Part shown: one piece after another, positions 9,098-18,108 of the stretch
Layout of the letters: the number at the start of each line of letters is the position of its first letter
Numbering within the stretch: position 1 is the first letter of the stretch
DNA from: Alkalihalobacillus sp. BA299
GTDB taxonomy: Bacteria; Bacillota; Bacilli; Bacillales; Bacillaceae_F
Reading direction: 5' to 3'
Assembly (NCBI RefSeq): GCF_017745675.1
Contig: NZ_JAFLJM010000027.1
Span: 1 to 52,578, forward strand
DNA length: 52,578 nucleotides
Notes under the pieces: model-generated
The model's input: only the letters and a program-made list of their open reading frames with translations
The model's database searches: none
What the model was told of the DNA's origin: nothing
Translations under genes and position numbers: made by a program

Positions 9098-11290
9098 TTA
9101 TTGATCTTCAATTGGACCTTGATCTTCTTCCATTTCTTCATGTTGCTCGTTGAAGTCAGAATGAGGCAACTGCAATTCAATTGTTATATGTTCTTCTTTC
9201 CTAATAGGACTTCCTGCAGTAATGCTTTGATTTGTAACATAGCCTGTACCGAATATATTCATATTAAGATCCAATCCTTTTGATAGTTTCATTGCATCGC
9301 GAAACGACCATCCTTCAATACTTGGCATTTTGTATTGTTCACTATCGGTGACAAGGAGTACCTTTTCATTATCAATGACATACCTTTCTGACAACGGTTG
9401 TTGTCCTTCGACCTTTTCTCCATCTCCTATGACAATAACATCTAAACCTTCACGAACTAATTCACCTTTTACCGCTTCGATTGATTTTCCTATATAGTTT
9501 CCAAGTTTAAAACCAATCTCTTCATTTCGGACAGCCTCCTGAAAATCTGGGGTTATATTTAAATATTGTAAACTATGCTTCATGACCGTATTAAAAATTT
9601 CAGATACCGGAGCAGAACCTGACTCGGTTTGTTTTAATTTCGGTTGTTCAACTGCTACATACACGATGACACTAGGATCATCTTTAGGTGCCATTCCTAA
9701 AAAAGAAAAGATGTTTTTTCCATGTCCGTGCAGGTATCCAGGACCATCTGGGTTAGGAATTTGCGCGGTACCTGTCTTCCCAATGATATCAAACCCTTCA
9801 ATAAAATAAGGGGTTCCTGTACCAGCTGAAGAAGTCACAACTGTTTCCAAAATGTCTTTCATTTGTTCAGCAGTTTCTTTAGAAATAGGTTGTCCAATAG
9901 CTTTTGGCTCAATTTTCTCAATAACCTTTCCTGACTCCTTATTAACTATTCTGTCGATAACATACGGCTTCATCATCGTTCCATTATTAGCAATCGCTGT
10001 AGCAGCTTGAACTTGTTGGATCGGAGTAACAGCTGTTGCTTGTCCAAACGCTGTAGAAATAGCATTAGATGCATTTTTCCGAGCAATTAAACTTGAAACC
10101 TCACCTGGTAAATCAATCCCTGTTTGCCGTGTAAAACCAAACTTTTCAAGGTATTCATAAACTTTATCTGTACCCAATTTCTCATTTGCAATTTTTGAAA
10201 AAGCAACATTCGATGAACGCTGCATCCCCTCATCATACGTAATCATTCCCCAGCCTCTACCTTGATTATGGTCAGAAATTATTCGATTACCTATTCGATA
10301 TGTTCCTGATTGAAATTCCTCACTTCCATCATAAACCCCTTCTTCGATGGCTGCTGCTAAGGTAAACATTTTCATCGTAGAACCTGGTTCGAAGCGGTCG
10401 GCAACGGCAAAGTTTCTAAAATTTGAAATTTCTTCGTAGTAATTAGGGTTAAAGCTCGGACGATTACTCATCGCTAATATTTGACCTGTCTTCGGATCTG
10501 CAACAATCGCAATCATTTTTTCTGGATCATAATCTTCTTCGACCTTTGTCATAACTTGTTCTAACGCTGTTTGAATATTTGAATCAAGTGTTAAATATAC
10601 GTCACTTCCATGTTTCGGCGGCTCAACAGTTTCTTTAGGATCTGGCAATCGAATTCCTTTCCGATCCCTTTGATAAACTACCGATCCATCTTCTGCTCGT
10701 AACAATTCATCTAAACTAAGTTCAAGCCCCATTCTCGACTTTTCCATATTCCTTTCTGTGTATCCAATCACATGAGATGCATACGTTTGTTTCGGGTAAT
10801 AACGCCGTGGCTCTTTTCTAAATTCAATACCTGGTAAATCATATGCTTTGATCGTTTCCATTTTATCATGACTCATGTTCTTTGCACCGGGTCCTAATTC
10901 CACTTGAAACCGATCACTCGACAAAAGCCGCTCAAGATTTTCAACTGACATGTTAATATGTGGCGACAACACTTCTGCCGTTTCCCTTGGATCCTTTACA
11001 TACTGTTCCTGATTTTCATCTAAAACAGCAAACATCGTATACGAACTGATTTCTTGCGCTAGCTTACTTCCTTCACGGTCAAAAATTGTGCCACGAGTAC
11101 CTTCAATTACATTTTTGGTCGTCCATCTTTGTTCTGCCATTTCGCTTAAATCATGTCCGTTTACTTCCTTTGTAGTTTGAAGCAAGATAATTCTACCAAT
11201 AAGAATTACAAAACAAAGAAGAAAAATGGCCATAATGAAAACCGCTCTCTTGTTAGTAACAGCTCTCTTATGAATTTCCACTATAATCAC
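9098..11290 (-). CDS. pbpB: PBP2B, division-specific class B penicillin-binding protein
   Basis: This is the septal transpeptidase of the divisome. It has an N-terminal membrane anchor (about residues 15-38), a dimerisation domain, a transpeptidase domain with the SxxK as STMK at 304-307, SSN, and KTGTAQ near 520, then two C-terminal PASTA repeats. Its 730 aa is close to B. subtilis PbpB. The start is uncertain: GTG at 11288-11290 has GGGAT touching it, while GTG at 11279-11281 (MEIHKRAV) has GGGAT nine bases upstream and may be the real one. A terminator-like hairpin separates it from ftsL, which is unusual in this cluster. Confidence 0.94.
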   Translation of the reverse strand: MIIVEIHKRAVTNKRAVFIMAIFLLCFVILIGRIILLQTTKEVNGHDLSEMAEQRWTTKNVIEGTRGTIFDREGSKLAQEISSYTMFAVLDENQEQYVKDPRETAEVLSPHINMSVENLERLLSSDRFQVELGPGAKNMSHDKMETIKAYDLPGIEFRKEPRRYYPKQTYASHVIGYTERNMEKSRMGLELSLDELLRAEDGSVVYQRDRKGIRLPDPKETVEPPKHGSDVYLTLDSNIQTALEQVMTKVEEDYDPEKMIAIVADPKTGQILAMSNRPSFNPNYYEEISNFRNFAVADRFEPGSTMKMFTLAAAIEEGVYDGSEEFQSGTYRIGNRIISDHNQGRGWGMITYDEGMQRSSNVAFSKIANEKLGTDKVYEYLEKFGFTRQTGIDLPGEVSSLIARKNASNAISTAFGQATAVTPIQQVQAATAIANNGTMMKPYVIDRIVNKESGKVIEKIEPKAIGQPISKETAEQMKDILETVVTSSAGTGTPYFIEGFDIIGKTGTAQIPNPDGPGYLHGHGKNIFSFLGMAPKDDPSVIVYVAVEQPKLKQTESGSAPVSEIFNTVMKHSLQYLNITPDFQEAVRNEEIGFKLGNYIGKSIEAVKGELVREGLDVIVIGDGEKVEGQQPLSERYVIDNEKVLLVTDSEQYKMPSIEGWSFRDAMKLSKGLDLNMNIFGTGYVTNQSITAGSPIRKEEHITIELQLPHSDFNEQHEEMEEDQGPIEDQ

Positions 11291-11373
11291 ATCCCATTCT
11301 TAAATAGCGCAAGGCGCCCATTTAACTTCAACAAGTAAATAATAACAATCCCTAAAAAAAAGAGCTTTTACTT

Positions 11374-11407
11374 AAAAAGAAAACTAGCTCACAACGGAAC
11401 TAGTTTT
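11374..11407 (-). terminator. Terminator between ftsL and pbpB
   Basis: On the minus strand AAAACTAG (11400-11407) pairs with CTAGTTTT (11380-11387), followed by CTTTTT. The stem includes the ftsL stop codon. It could reduce readthrough from the mraZ promoter into pbpB. Confidence 0.6.
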
Positions 11408-11765
11408 GTATTACTTTTACTTTATTGTCATCTAAAGACATCCCCAGCTCTTCCGTTGCAATTTGTAAAATTCTATCAGGTGCACTTAATTCTACTACTT
11501 GTAATTGAAGGCCATCATTGACTTGAGACTGTTGTTGAATATCTCTTTGCAGGTTATGGATATCCCTGTTAAGTGAATATGCCGATGCATAATTTGCAAT
11601 GATCATTGTGATAACTACTGAAAAAGCTACAACTGCTAATAGAGCTAGCCCCTTTTCTCCTTTAGTAATAGGAAATGCCCTTTGTTTAGGAGACCTCGAT
11701 TGTTTTTGCTGCTGATCTTCGATTCCTTTTGGCTGCTGCTGATACTGACGAGCTAAATTACTCAT
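11400..11765 (-). CDS. ftsL: Cell division protein FtsL
   Basis: This is a small bitopic divisome protein that bridges DivIB/DivIC and the septal synthases. It has a basic, glutamine-rich cytoplasmic N terminus (about 35 residues), one membrane helix (about 40-63) and an extracytoplasmic coiled coil (LNRDIHNLQRDIQQQ). Its 121 aa is typical. The binding site GGAGG lies seven bases before the ATG. It follows rsmH by 13 bp in the canonical dcw order. Confidence 0.93.
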   Translation of the reverse strand: MSNLARQYQQQPKGIEDQQQKQSRSPKQRAFPITKGEKGLALLAVVAFSVVITMIIANYASAYSLNRDIHNLQRDIQQQSQVNDGLQLQVVELSAPDRILQIATEELGMSLDDNKVKVIQN

Positions 11766-11778
11766 AGTGTAACCTCCT

Positions 11779-12711
11779 TCAATTTTTTTCTGCTATCCGC
11801 AGTTTCGCTGAACGAGCTCGGTTATTCATTTCAAGTTCATCTACACTTGCAATTATGGGTTTCTTCGTAATTAAGGAAAGTTTAGGTTCATACCCTTGAG
11901 GAATCATCGGCATTCCAGGAGGTAAATCAGGGCCTTTGCTTTCTTTCTTAAACATATCTTTACATATTCTATCTTCTAAAGAATGGAATGTTATCACACA
12001 TATCCGACCTTTAGGTGCTGTCATCTCAATCGAATCTGCTAAAGCTTGCTCAAAAGCTCCCAATTCATCATTTACAGCAATTCGTATAGCTTGGAAAGTC
12101 CGTTTAGCAGGATGCCCTCCTGTCCTTCTAGCCGGAGCAGGTATTGCTGACTTGATAATTTCAACTAGCTCCCCAGTTGTTTCAATCGCCTTCTTTTCTC
12201 TTGCAGCTTCAATCTTTCTGGCAATTTGTTTAGCAAATTTCTCTTCTCCATACCTCGATATAATTGAAACTAATCTTCCAAACTCCCACTCATTCACAAC
12301 TTCATACGCACTTAAGGGTGCCGTTTGATCCATTCTCATATCAAGTGGTGCATCTTGGTGATAACTAAAACCGCGATCTGCTTCATCTAGTTGTGGAGAA
12401 GAGACGCCAAGGTCAAAAAGAATTCCATCAACCTGATCGATCCCTCTAATATGAAGCTCTTCTTTCAGAAAACGAAAGTTACTTTTGATTAAAGTTATTT
12501 TTCCTTCATATTGATTTAACTTTTTTTGTGCATTGGCTATCGCTGCATCATCTTGATCGAAAGCAAAAAGATGTCCCTCAGAGTTTAGGCGAGATACTAT
12601 TAATTCACTATGACCTGCCCCCCCGAGGGTACAGTCTACATAAATTCCATCTTCTTTTATATTCAAACCTTCAACTGACTCTTCTCTTAACACTGTAATA
12701 TGATTAAACAT
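11779..12711 (-). CDS. rsmH: 16S rRNA (cytosine(1402)-N(4))-methyltransferase
   Basis: RsmH (MraW) uses S-adenosylmethionine to methylate N4 of C1402 in the ribosomal P site. The SAM-binding segment DCTLGGAGHS is near residues 26-35, with FDLGVSSPQLD and the C-terminal NNRARSAKLR also present. Start ATG (MFNHITVLRE) at 12709-12711 with AGAGGTG six bases upstream; a GTG three codons earlier overlaps the binding site. Length 310 aa. It lies 37 bp after mraZ in one operon with ftsL. Confidence 0.96.
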   Translation of the reverse strand: MFNHITVLREESVEGLNIKEDGIYVDCTLGGAGHSELIVSRLNSEGHLFAFDQDDAAIANAQKKLNQYEGKITLIKSNFRFLKEELHIRGIDQVDGILFDLGVSSPQLDEADRGFSYHQDAPLDMRMDQTAPLSAYEVVNEWEFGRLVSIISRYGEEKFAKQIARKIEAAREKKAIETTGELVEIIKSAIPAPARRTGGHPAKRTFQAIRIAVNDELGAFEQALADSIEMTAPKGRICVITFHSLEDRICKDMFKKESKGPDLPPGMPMIPQGYEPKLSLITKKPIIASVDELEMNNRARSAKLRIAEKN

Positions 12712-12748
12712 ACCTTCCACCTCTTTATGCTTTTCTTAGATGCACTCA

Positions 12749-13180
12749 CTAAAGATCGAAATCCACGATGTTTTCAGCAATCTCACTAAACGACTCTTCC
12801 GACTCCATAAAGTAGTCTTCCCAGATTGCTTTACTCCAAATTTCTACTCGGTTAGAAACCCCAATAATGACACATTCTTTTTCTATATTTGCATATTCCC
12901 TTAGGGGTGAAGCAATATTTACTCTACCCTGTTTGTCAAGCTCACATTCAGTTGCACCGGAAAAGAAAAATCGAGTAAAGGCTCTGGCATCTTTTTTTGT
13001 AAATGGGAGAGATTTTAATTTACCTTCAAGAATTTTCCATTCGTCTTGTGGGTAGACGAATAATGAACGATCAAGTCCACGAGTGACAACAAAAGAGTCT
13101 CCAAGTTCTTCACGGAACTTAGCAGGAATAATAAGCCTTCCCTTTTCATCGACATTATGCCGATACTCTCCCATGAACAT
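12749..13180 (-). CDS. mraZ: Transcriptional regulator MraZ
   Basis: MraZ is a ring-forming DNA-binding protein with two AbrB-like SpoVT/MraZ folds. In other bacteria it represses its own dcw operon. The two family motifs are EYRHNVDEKGRLIIPAKFRE at the start and TECELDKQGRVNI in the second half. The chosen start is ATG at 13178-13180 (MFMGEYRH), as in B. subtilis MraZ; ATG at 13174 with AAAGG eight bases upstream is almost as good. First gene of the cluster; candidate operator boxes lie at 13191-13240. Confidence 0.95.
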   Translation of the reverse strand: MFMGEYRHNVDEKGRLIIPAKFREELGDSFVVTRGLDRSLFVYPQDEWKILEGKLKSLPFTKKDARAFTRFFFSGATECELDKQGRVNIASPLREYANIEKECVIIGVSNRVEIWSKAIWEDYFMESEESFSEIAENIVDFDL

Positions 13181-13190
13181 AACCTTTTCA

Positions 13191-13240
13191 CCATCCCCCA
13201 CTTTATACCTCTAAGTTACCACATCCCCCCACTTTATACC
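13191..13240 (-). promoter_or_regulatory. Two direct repeats, likely MraZ binding boxes
   Basis: On the minus strand GGTATAAAGTGGGGGGATGT (13221-13240) and GGTATAAAGTGGGGGATGG (13190-13208) repeat in the same direction, about 31 bases apart. MraZ proteins elsewhere bind arrays of TGGG or AAAGTG(G/T) boxes upstream of mraZ. The proximal box ends about ten bases before the mraZ ATG, so binding could block transcription and hide the leader. Assignment as operator is inference from sequence and place. Confidence 0.7.
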
Positions 13241-13264
13241 ACTAGATTTTCTAATTCTCCTCAT

Positions 13265-13299
13265 AAAAAAAAAATCCTGCAAAAATGCAGAATTTTTTT
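13265..13299 (-). terminator. Terminator after bshC
   Basis: A short stem, TCTGCA with TGCAGG around a loop of A or T, is flanked by A- and T-runs so that it can work on both strands. It separates bshC from the mraZ promoter region. Confidence 0.6.
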
Positions 13300-13407
13300 C
13301 TTTGAATGTGATAAATTTCAATTGTGAATACCAGTTGATTTTAGATAATATGAAACAAATAAACTTACTCAGTGGCAGGTCTATCTTCCACTCAGTGAAC
13401 GAAGGTG

Positions 13408-15030
13408 CTATACTTCAATAACCTTATGATGACTATTTATTTTAAAATCTTGTACTTTTATTTTATCAACCATATCGATACCTAAAAGGTTAATAAATTG
13501 AAATATATTATAAATTCGCTCCTGAGGCTTATCATTTGGACTGACAATGTTGTCAATCGCATCATACTTCAACAATTCATACCGATATTTTTCCTTTTGC
13601 TGTCGTTCTAATTTTTGCTGAAGAATACCAACTTGATCTATAAGAATACGAATATTTTTAGTTGCAAGCTTTTCCGAAGTTTCATCTAATTGTTCAGCAA
13701 TTTGACGCAACGGTGTGTGTATTTCTACTATTTGATCTTTAACTTGAATAGCAAGCTCATCAATGTTCCACTTTTTTTGTTTTGCGTACCACTCATCCCT
13801 CATTAACGGTAACTGATTTGAAAGAGCTTCTTCTACTTTTATTCCTTTTTCTGATAACCATTCCATATGTTTTTTTTCTAACAACGTTAGCGAAAGTCTA
13901 GGTACGATTGGAGGCATTTTCATTTCTAGGGTTTCAAACACTTTTTTTAACGTCGACCAATAGGCTATTTCTCCTGGTCCGCCTACAAATGCGAGAACAG
14001 GTAATAAGTACTCTTGCATCACAGGGCGAGTAACCACATTATTGCTTAATCGCTCTGGTGATATTTGCGCGATCTGAAGTAAGTCGCTTTTTGAATACTT
14101 TTTATGGTTGGCCTTAAAAGTTGTTTCATTCACGCGATCTAATCTATAGCGTTGTCCGTCTTCAACAATAAAAAGATTCGCATTTTCTTCATTGCGGTCA
14201 ATCGGTGTTCCAAAGTCAAGTTGTGCGATTTTTTCAGACTGTGATAGAAATGCTTTCTGAATGTTTGCATTTTCTTCAATCAGCATCGAGAACATTGATG
14301 TCTCCATGCTTCGAATGTTAGGGTCTGCAGAATCAAGTAACACGAGTCCCTCTTCTTTGAAAAACCACGCCATTAACTGACTAAAGAAATCGGAATAATT
14401 AGTCGATTCCTCCAATAAACAGGTTACAATTTCAAGCAACCCGTTTGTATATTCTGTTTCTTGCATCGAAGCAAATACGTCTTCAACCCATTGTTTTGTT
14501 TTTTCATAATCAAGCTGTCTTTCTGACAACGGGATTTTATTATCTTCATATCCATCAATTAATTGGTGCTTGACTAAGTTGTCTTTATCTTGCAGAAATA
14601 AATGATTAACTTCAAGAAAGTCATGATCCTCTCCAGCCACCCAAAAAACAGGAATGACAGGAACATCTAGATTACTTTCTTGTTCTTTAGCCATTATGAT
14701 AACCGTCAAAGCTTTGTAAATTGTATACAATGGACCAGTAAGCAATCCAGGTTGTTGCCCGGTAACTACAACCACACTTTTAGGGTTACGGAGACGTTCT
14801 ACTTGTATCAATGATTTTTCATGGTGAACAAGCCGTTCATTATACAGTTTTAATGCATCAGCTAAGCCCTCACGATTATACGTTCGATTTTTCAAATATT
14901 CATAACGATTTTCATATGTAGATTTTTTCCGAAAGTCATACTCAAAATACGAAAGGAGCTGAGGATCCTTTTGTAAATATGCCTTAGCAATTTTAGTTGT
15001 TGGTGAAAGTTGAATTTCTTTCACATTCAT
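13408..15030 (-). CDS. bshC: Bacillithiol biosynthesis cysteine-adding enzyme BshC
   Basis: BshC is thought to ligate cysteine to glucosaminyl-malate in the last step of bacillithiol synthesis, the major low-molecular-weight thiol of many Firmicutes. Family features are the TGQQPGLLTGPLYTIYKA segment near residue 90, PVFWVAGEDHDFLE around 125-140, and a long helical C-terminal part (about 430-490) rich in Q, E and K. The chosen start is ATG (MNVKEIQL) at 15028-15030 with AAAGGG upstream; an ATG six codons earlier lacks a binding site. Length 540 aa. It sits between panE and mraZ as yllA does in B. subtilis. Confidence 0.93.
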   Translation of the reverse strand: MNVKEIQLSPTTKIAKAYLQKDPQLLSYFEYDFRKKSTYENRYEYLKNRTYNREGLADALKLYNERLVHHEKSLIQVERLRNPKSVVVVTGQQPGLLTGPLYTIYKALTVIIMAKEQESNLDVPVIPVFWVAGEDHDFLEVNHLFLQDKDNLVKHQLIDGYEDNKIPLSERQLDYEKTKQWVEDVFASMQETEYTNGLLEIVTCLLEESTNYSDFFSQLMAWFFKEEGLVLLDSADPNIRSMETSMFSMLIEENANIQKAFLSQSEKIAQLDFGTPIDRNEENANLFIVEDGQRYRLDRVNETTFKANHKKYSKSDLLQIAQISPERLSNNVVTRPVMQEYLLPVLAFVGGPGEIAYWSTLKKVFETLEMKMPPIVPRLSLTLLEKKHMEWLSEKGIKVEEALSNQLPLMRDEWYAKQKKWNIDELAIQVKDQIVEIHTPLRQIAEQLDETSEKLATKNIRILIDQVGILQQKLERQQKEKYRYELLKYDAIDNIVSPNDKPQERIYNIFQFINLLGIDMVDKIKVQDFKINSHHKVIEV

Positions 15031-15119
15031 TATGTAACGCCCTTTCATTTAAAACTTAGCACTCGAACGATTTGATTATAGCAAACTGATAAACACACAC
15101 AAAATAAAATGCTTAAAAA

Positions 15120-15503
15120 TTAACTATTAAAAAGTCGTGAAATTAATCCGTACGTACTTAACATAATATATACAATAAAAAATAAGATGAAATTAAATCG
15201 CCATATCCCTCTAAATAAACGGATAAAATGTACATCATTTGCTACTTTCCAATGGATGATCGTAAAGCAAATAGCCACCACAAAAAATGCAATTAAGATA
15301 ACCCATAAGAACGATTGATTCCAAATTTCATAACTAATAAAATATACAGCACTAATAAAAAATACTAATGAAATATCAGCAGCAAGTCGAATAGAATAAC
15401 TTTTTTTCTTCGTAATTTTCACAGTAATAATATACACTATGTACCACCCTACAATAGGTAACGTCACAACTGTAGCGATAAACCAAGCAAAAGCACTACT
15501 CAA
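15120..15503 (-). CDS. DUF3397-family membrane protein
   Basis: A 127-aa protein with four predicted membrane helices (about residues 5-28, 40-60, 66-86 and 104-124), no catalytic motif and a short basic loop TKKKS. It looks like the DUF3397 family, often found next to panE in Bacillaceae. Its start overlaps the 3' end of panE by eight bases, which suggests coupled translation. Function unknown. Confidence 0.8.
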   Translation of the reverse strand: MSSAFAWFIATVVTLPIVGWYIVYIITVKITKKKSYSIRLAADISLVFFISAVYFISYEIWNQSFLWVILIAFFVVAICFTIIHWKVANDVHFIRLFRGIWRFNFILFFIVYIMLSTYGLISRLFNS

Positions 15504-16410
15504 CCTTCTCCCTCTCTTCCTGTTCTATTCCCTTAATACTTTCATATAAAAAAGTCGTAACAGGCATAGGTAATCGTTTTTCTTCAGCTTTTTGTAATAC
15601 ATACCCTAAAATAGCTTCAATTTCGGTTTCATTCCTATTCTCAACATCACGAAGCATCGACGATCGATTTTGAGCCGTTTTTTCACAAATCATGACGACC
15701 TCTCCCCAAACCTCTTCTCTATTTTCTAAATTGATACTTTCAACTGTTTCTTCGTAAACTAACCGCATTAACTTTAAGAAATGTGGATTGGAAATGAGAA
15801 CACCATTTGTCACTCTATATAGAGCAGTTAAAGGATTTATACATGAATTAACGACTAACTTTCGCATCATGATCATTAACCAATCATTCGTGACGACGAT
15901 CGGAAAATGATGTTCAGTCAACGCCTGCCAAATACTAGTCCAATTAATTATCTTACCTTTAATAGCTCCTATTTTAATTGTTCCAATACCAGTATGGTGA
16001 ACTTCAGTCATCGAAAAACGCATCGCCCCGTGTTCCACAATTCCAATAATGATTGTTTCAATGGGAAGCTTTTTTATTTTATCAAGATGCCCCATTCCAT
16101 TTTGCAAAAATATCACAGCCTTGGGATACTTAATGTGTCTTTGAATAGTATTGCATACCTCTTTAATATGAAATTGCTTAACTGTTACAAATACTAGCTC
16201 ATCGTCTAAAAAAACAACTTCATCAAGCGGCTTTGCATGAACATGAATGTTATGAACTTCATTATTTCTTTTCAAAGTAATTCCATGCTCTTCAAGTTGC
16301 ACTGCTTGCAGCTTTTTACGCGTATAGATAGTAACGATAAAGCCACTTTTTCTTAAATAGGCGGATAAAAGGAGGCCAATTGCCCCACCACCAATAACAC
16401 CAACTCTCAC
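15496..16410 (-). CDS. panE: 2-dehydropantoate 2-reductase
   Basis: PanE (ketopantoate reductase) uses NADPH to make pantoate for coenzyme A. The N-terminal Rossmann fold begins VGVIGGGAIGLLLSAY (GxGxxG), the FLQNGMGH segment is near residue 103, and the C-terminal helical domain has NSCINPLTALYRVTNG (around 189-204), all typical of the ApbA/PanE family. Start GTG at 16408-16410 with GGAG seven bases upstream. Length 304 aa. B. subtilis has the same gene (ylbQ) in this place. Divergent from ylbP. Confidence 0.92.
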   Translation of the reverse strand: MRVGVIGGGAIGLLLSAYLRKSGFIVTIYTRKKLQAVQLEEHGITLKRNNEVHNIHVHAKPLDEVVFLDDELVFVTVKQFHIKEVCNTIQRHIKYPKAVIFLQNGMGHLDKIKKLPIETIIIGIVEHGAMRFSMTEVHHTGIGTIKIGAIKGKIINWTSIWQALTEHHFPIVVTNDWLMIMMRKLVVNSCINPLTALYRVTNGVLISNPHFLKLMRLVYEETVESINLENREEVWGEVVMICEKTAQNRSSMLRDVENRNETEIEAILGYVLQKAEEKRLPMPVTTFLYESIKGIEQEEREKVE

Positions 16411-16635
16411 ATGATCACTCCGCTCAAGTCATTTTTCTAATAACCTTTAGAATTCATCTACTTAAGATAATTATTATTTATGAGGTCAAAACCTTATTTT
16501 TATGATTCACTTATAGTAAATAATAGCATAATTGTTACGAAAGACGAATTACCATTTTATAATTTTTCTTAAGCCTAAAACAATTATCGGAATTTTTTTA
16601 CTTTTTTATAATTCTAGTAGAATTTTATTTTTTTA

Positions 16636-16725
16636 AAGATGACCTCATCTTTTTGTAGTAAAATAAAAAGTGTGGTGATTATTTATTATTCTTAATATAC
16701 TACTACTTTTTTGGGAGGTCATCTT
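16636..16725 (+). promoter_or_regulatory. Candidate SD-sequestering leader of ylbP
   Basis: AAGATGACCTC (16636-16646) is perfectly complementary to GAGGTCATCTT (16715-16725), which contains the ylbP Shine-Dalgarno core and runs to the base before its ATG. The same upstream stretch can instead fold on itself (AAAGATGA 16635-16642 with TCATCTTT 16645-16652). The two folds exclude each other, as in a translational switch or thermosensor. No promoter was firmly located, so it is not certain that this stretch is in the mRNA; TATAAT at 16607-16612 is a possible -10 but its -35 is poor. Confidence 0.45.
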
Positions 16726-17214
16726 ATGGAGAAACCAGAAGTTAAGCGCTTACTTATTAATTATAAAACGTTAGAAGAATTTCAGAACTTCCGTGAATAC
16801 GGAGCCCCTGAACTTTCAATGAAGGAAGACCTACAGGCGAATATTATCGAAAATGACAGTGAATCCCCATTTTATGGTATATACTACGGTAACAAGCTGA
16901 TTGCAAGAATGAGTCTTTATCTAGTAGAAGGAAAGTTTGACAAATATTTTGAGCCACCTCAAGATTATTTAGAACTATTTAAACTCGAAGTACTAGAGGC
17001 TTATCAACATAGAGGGTATGGAAAAGCTCTAGTAGATTTCGCAAAAAGTTTTAACTTACCAATAAAAACAAATGCACGGCAACGTTCAGATGATTTTTGG
17101 AATAAGATGGGCTTCAAATCCGCAACATATCAATCTGCACGTGATCGTGGAGAAAACCCTTTTGTATGGTATCCAGAGGGTGTAAAAGAACAAGTATTAA
17201 TCGAAGAAGAATAA
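16726..17214 (+). CDS. ylbP: GNAT-family N-acetyltransferase YlbP
   Basis: A 162-aa single-domain protein of the GCN5-related acetyltransferase fold. The acetyl-CoA loop is EAYQHRGYGKALVDFAKS (around residues 94-111; R/Q-x-x-G-x-G/A), followed by the late KMGFKSA strand. The acceptor is unknown; it matches B. subtilis YlbP in sequence character and place. Start ATG at 16726 with GGGAGG seven bases upstream; a TTG five codons earlier overlaps that site. A pairing that could hide this ribosome binding site is noted separately. Confidence 0.88.
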   Translation: MEKPEVKRLLINYKTLEEFQNFREYGAPELSMKEDLQANIIENDSESPFYGIYYGNKLIARMSLYLVEGKFDKYFEPPQDYLELFKLEVLEAYQHRGYGKALVDFAKSFNLPIKTNARQRSDDFWNKMGFKSATYQSARDRGENPFVWYPEGVKEQVLIEEE

Positions 17215-17251
17215 TAGGAAAATTTGATTTATCGCAACAACCGTAAAAGTC

Positions 17252-17284
17252 AAAAAGGGCAACTCAGGTGAGTAGCCCTTTTTG
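17252..17284. terminator. Bidirectional terminator, ylbP / rsfA
   Basis: AAAAAGGGC pairs with GCCCTTTTT around an inner ACTC/GAGT stem, with A- and T-runs on both sides. It lies between convergent ylbP and rsfA and can serve both. Confidence 0.85.
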
Positions 17285-17293
17285 TATGTTATT

Positions 17294-17920
17294 TTAATTT
17301 GTTTTGTTCTCTTCAGGTAAAACCGCCATTTTTCTTGCCCGATCCATAATATTGATTAACGTCCTGTAATCTTCGTTAATAGTTTCTTTTTCTTTCTTTA
17401 TTACTTTTATTTCCTTTTTCAGTTTTTCATTTAATTCTTTGAGTTTGTTATTTTCCATGCTGAGCTTTTCATTTTCACCTTCAAGCTTGGTATTATGTCC
17501 TAGCTTGCTGGCATATTTCTGCAGAAATTGGATTACATCATCCAGCGTCATATCACTAGATACTGTTTTCTTTTCAGCAACTGGAGTTGAGAATTCTTCT
17601 TCGCTTGTATGAGAAGAATTAGCAATGGAAGTTACTTCCACATCTTCACTCGCTTCAACTTCATAGTTTGCTTGATCATCATCCTTTGTCAGCTTACTTT
17701 TTTTGCGTTGCTTTTTAGCCAAGGTGATAGCAGCATCATACTTTTTTCGAATCGTAGAGTTCCAACGAAATCCACACGCAGCTGACGTACGCTGCAATCT
17801 TTCACCGACTTCTTCAAATGCAGCAAGCTGTGTACTACCTTCTCTTATATGACGTAAAACCACTTCAGCTAAGATTAAATCCTCATCATTCGTCCAAGCA
17901 TCTTGCCGAATAATAGACAT
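17294..17920 (-). CDS. rsfA: RsfA-family prespore-specific transcription factor
   Basis: RsfA (YlbO) fine-tunes sigma-F-dependent genes in the forespore. The N-terminal region (about residues 5-65) is a Myb/SANT-like DNA-binding domain with spaced tryptophans (DAWTNDEDL, FRWNSTIRKKYD). A basic stretch QRKKSK and a low-complexity linker follow, and residues 145-190 form a leucine/lysine/glutamate-rich coiled coil, probably for dimerisation. Length 208 aa. The ribosome binding site GGAGGG is about seven bases before the ATG. It confirms the spore-forming nature of the host. Confidence 0.9.
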   Translation of the reverse strand: MSIIRQDAWTNDEDLILAEVVLRHIREGSTQLAAFEEVGERLQRTSAACGFRWNSTIRKKYDAAITLAKKQRKKSKLTKDDDQANYEVEASEDVEVTSIANSSHTSEEEFSTPVAEKKTVSSDMTLDDVIQFLQKYASKLGHNTKLEGENEKLSMENNKLKELNEKLKKEIKVIKKEKETINEDYRTLINIMDRARKMAVLPEENKTN

Positions 17921-18108
17921 GTTATTTCCCTCCTAAAACATCTTTTGTCTATACTTATGCATCTACTAGATAAGATAGACTTTTATGTTCTATTAAAGGA
18001 TTATGTCCTCGATTTAGTTAAAGTATTCCTCTTGTCGTATAAATGAGAATTATAGTTAGCATTTTAAGCCGGCTTTTTTGTACGGGGTTATAAGGTAACT
18101 CCATTCAT

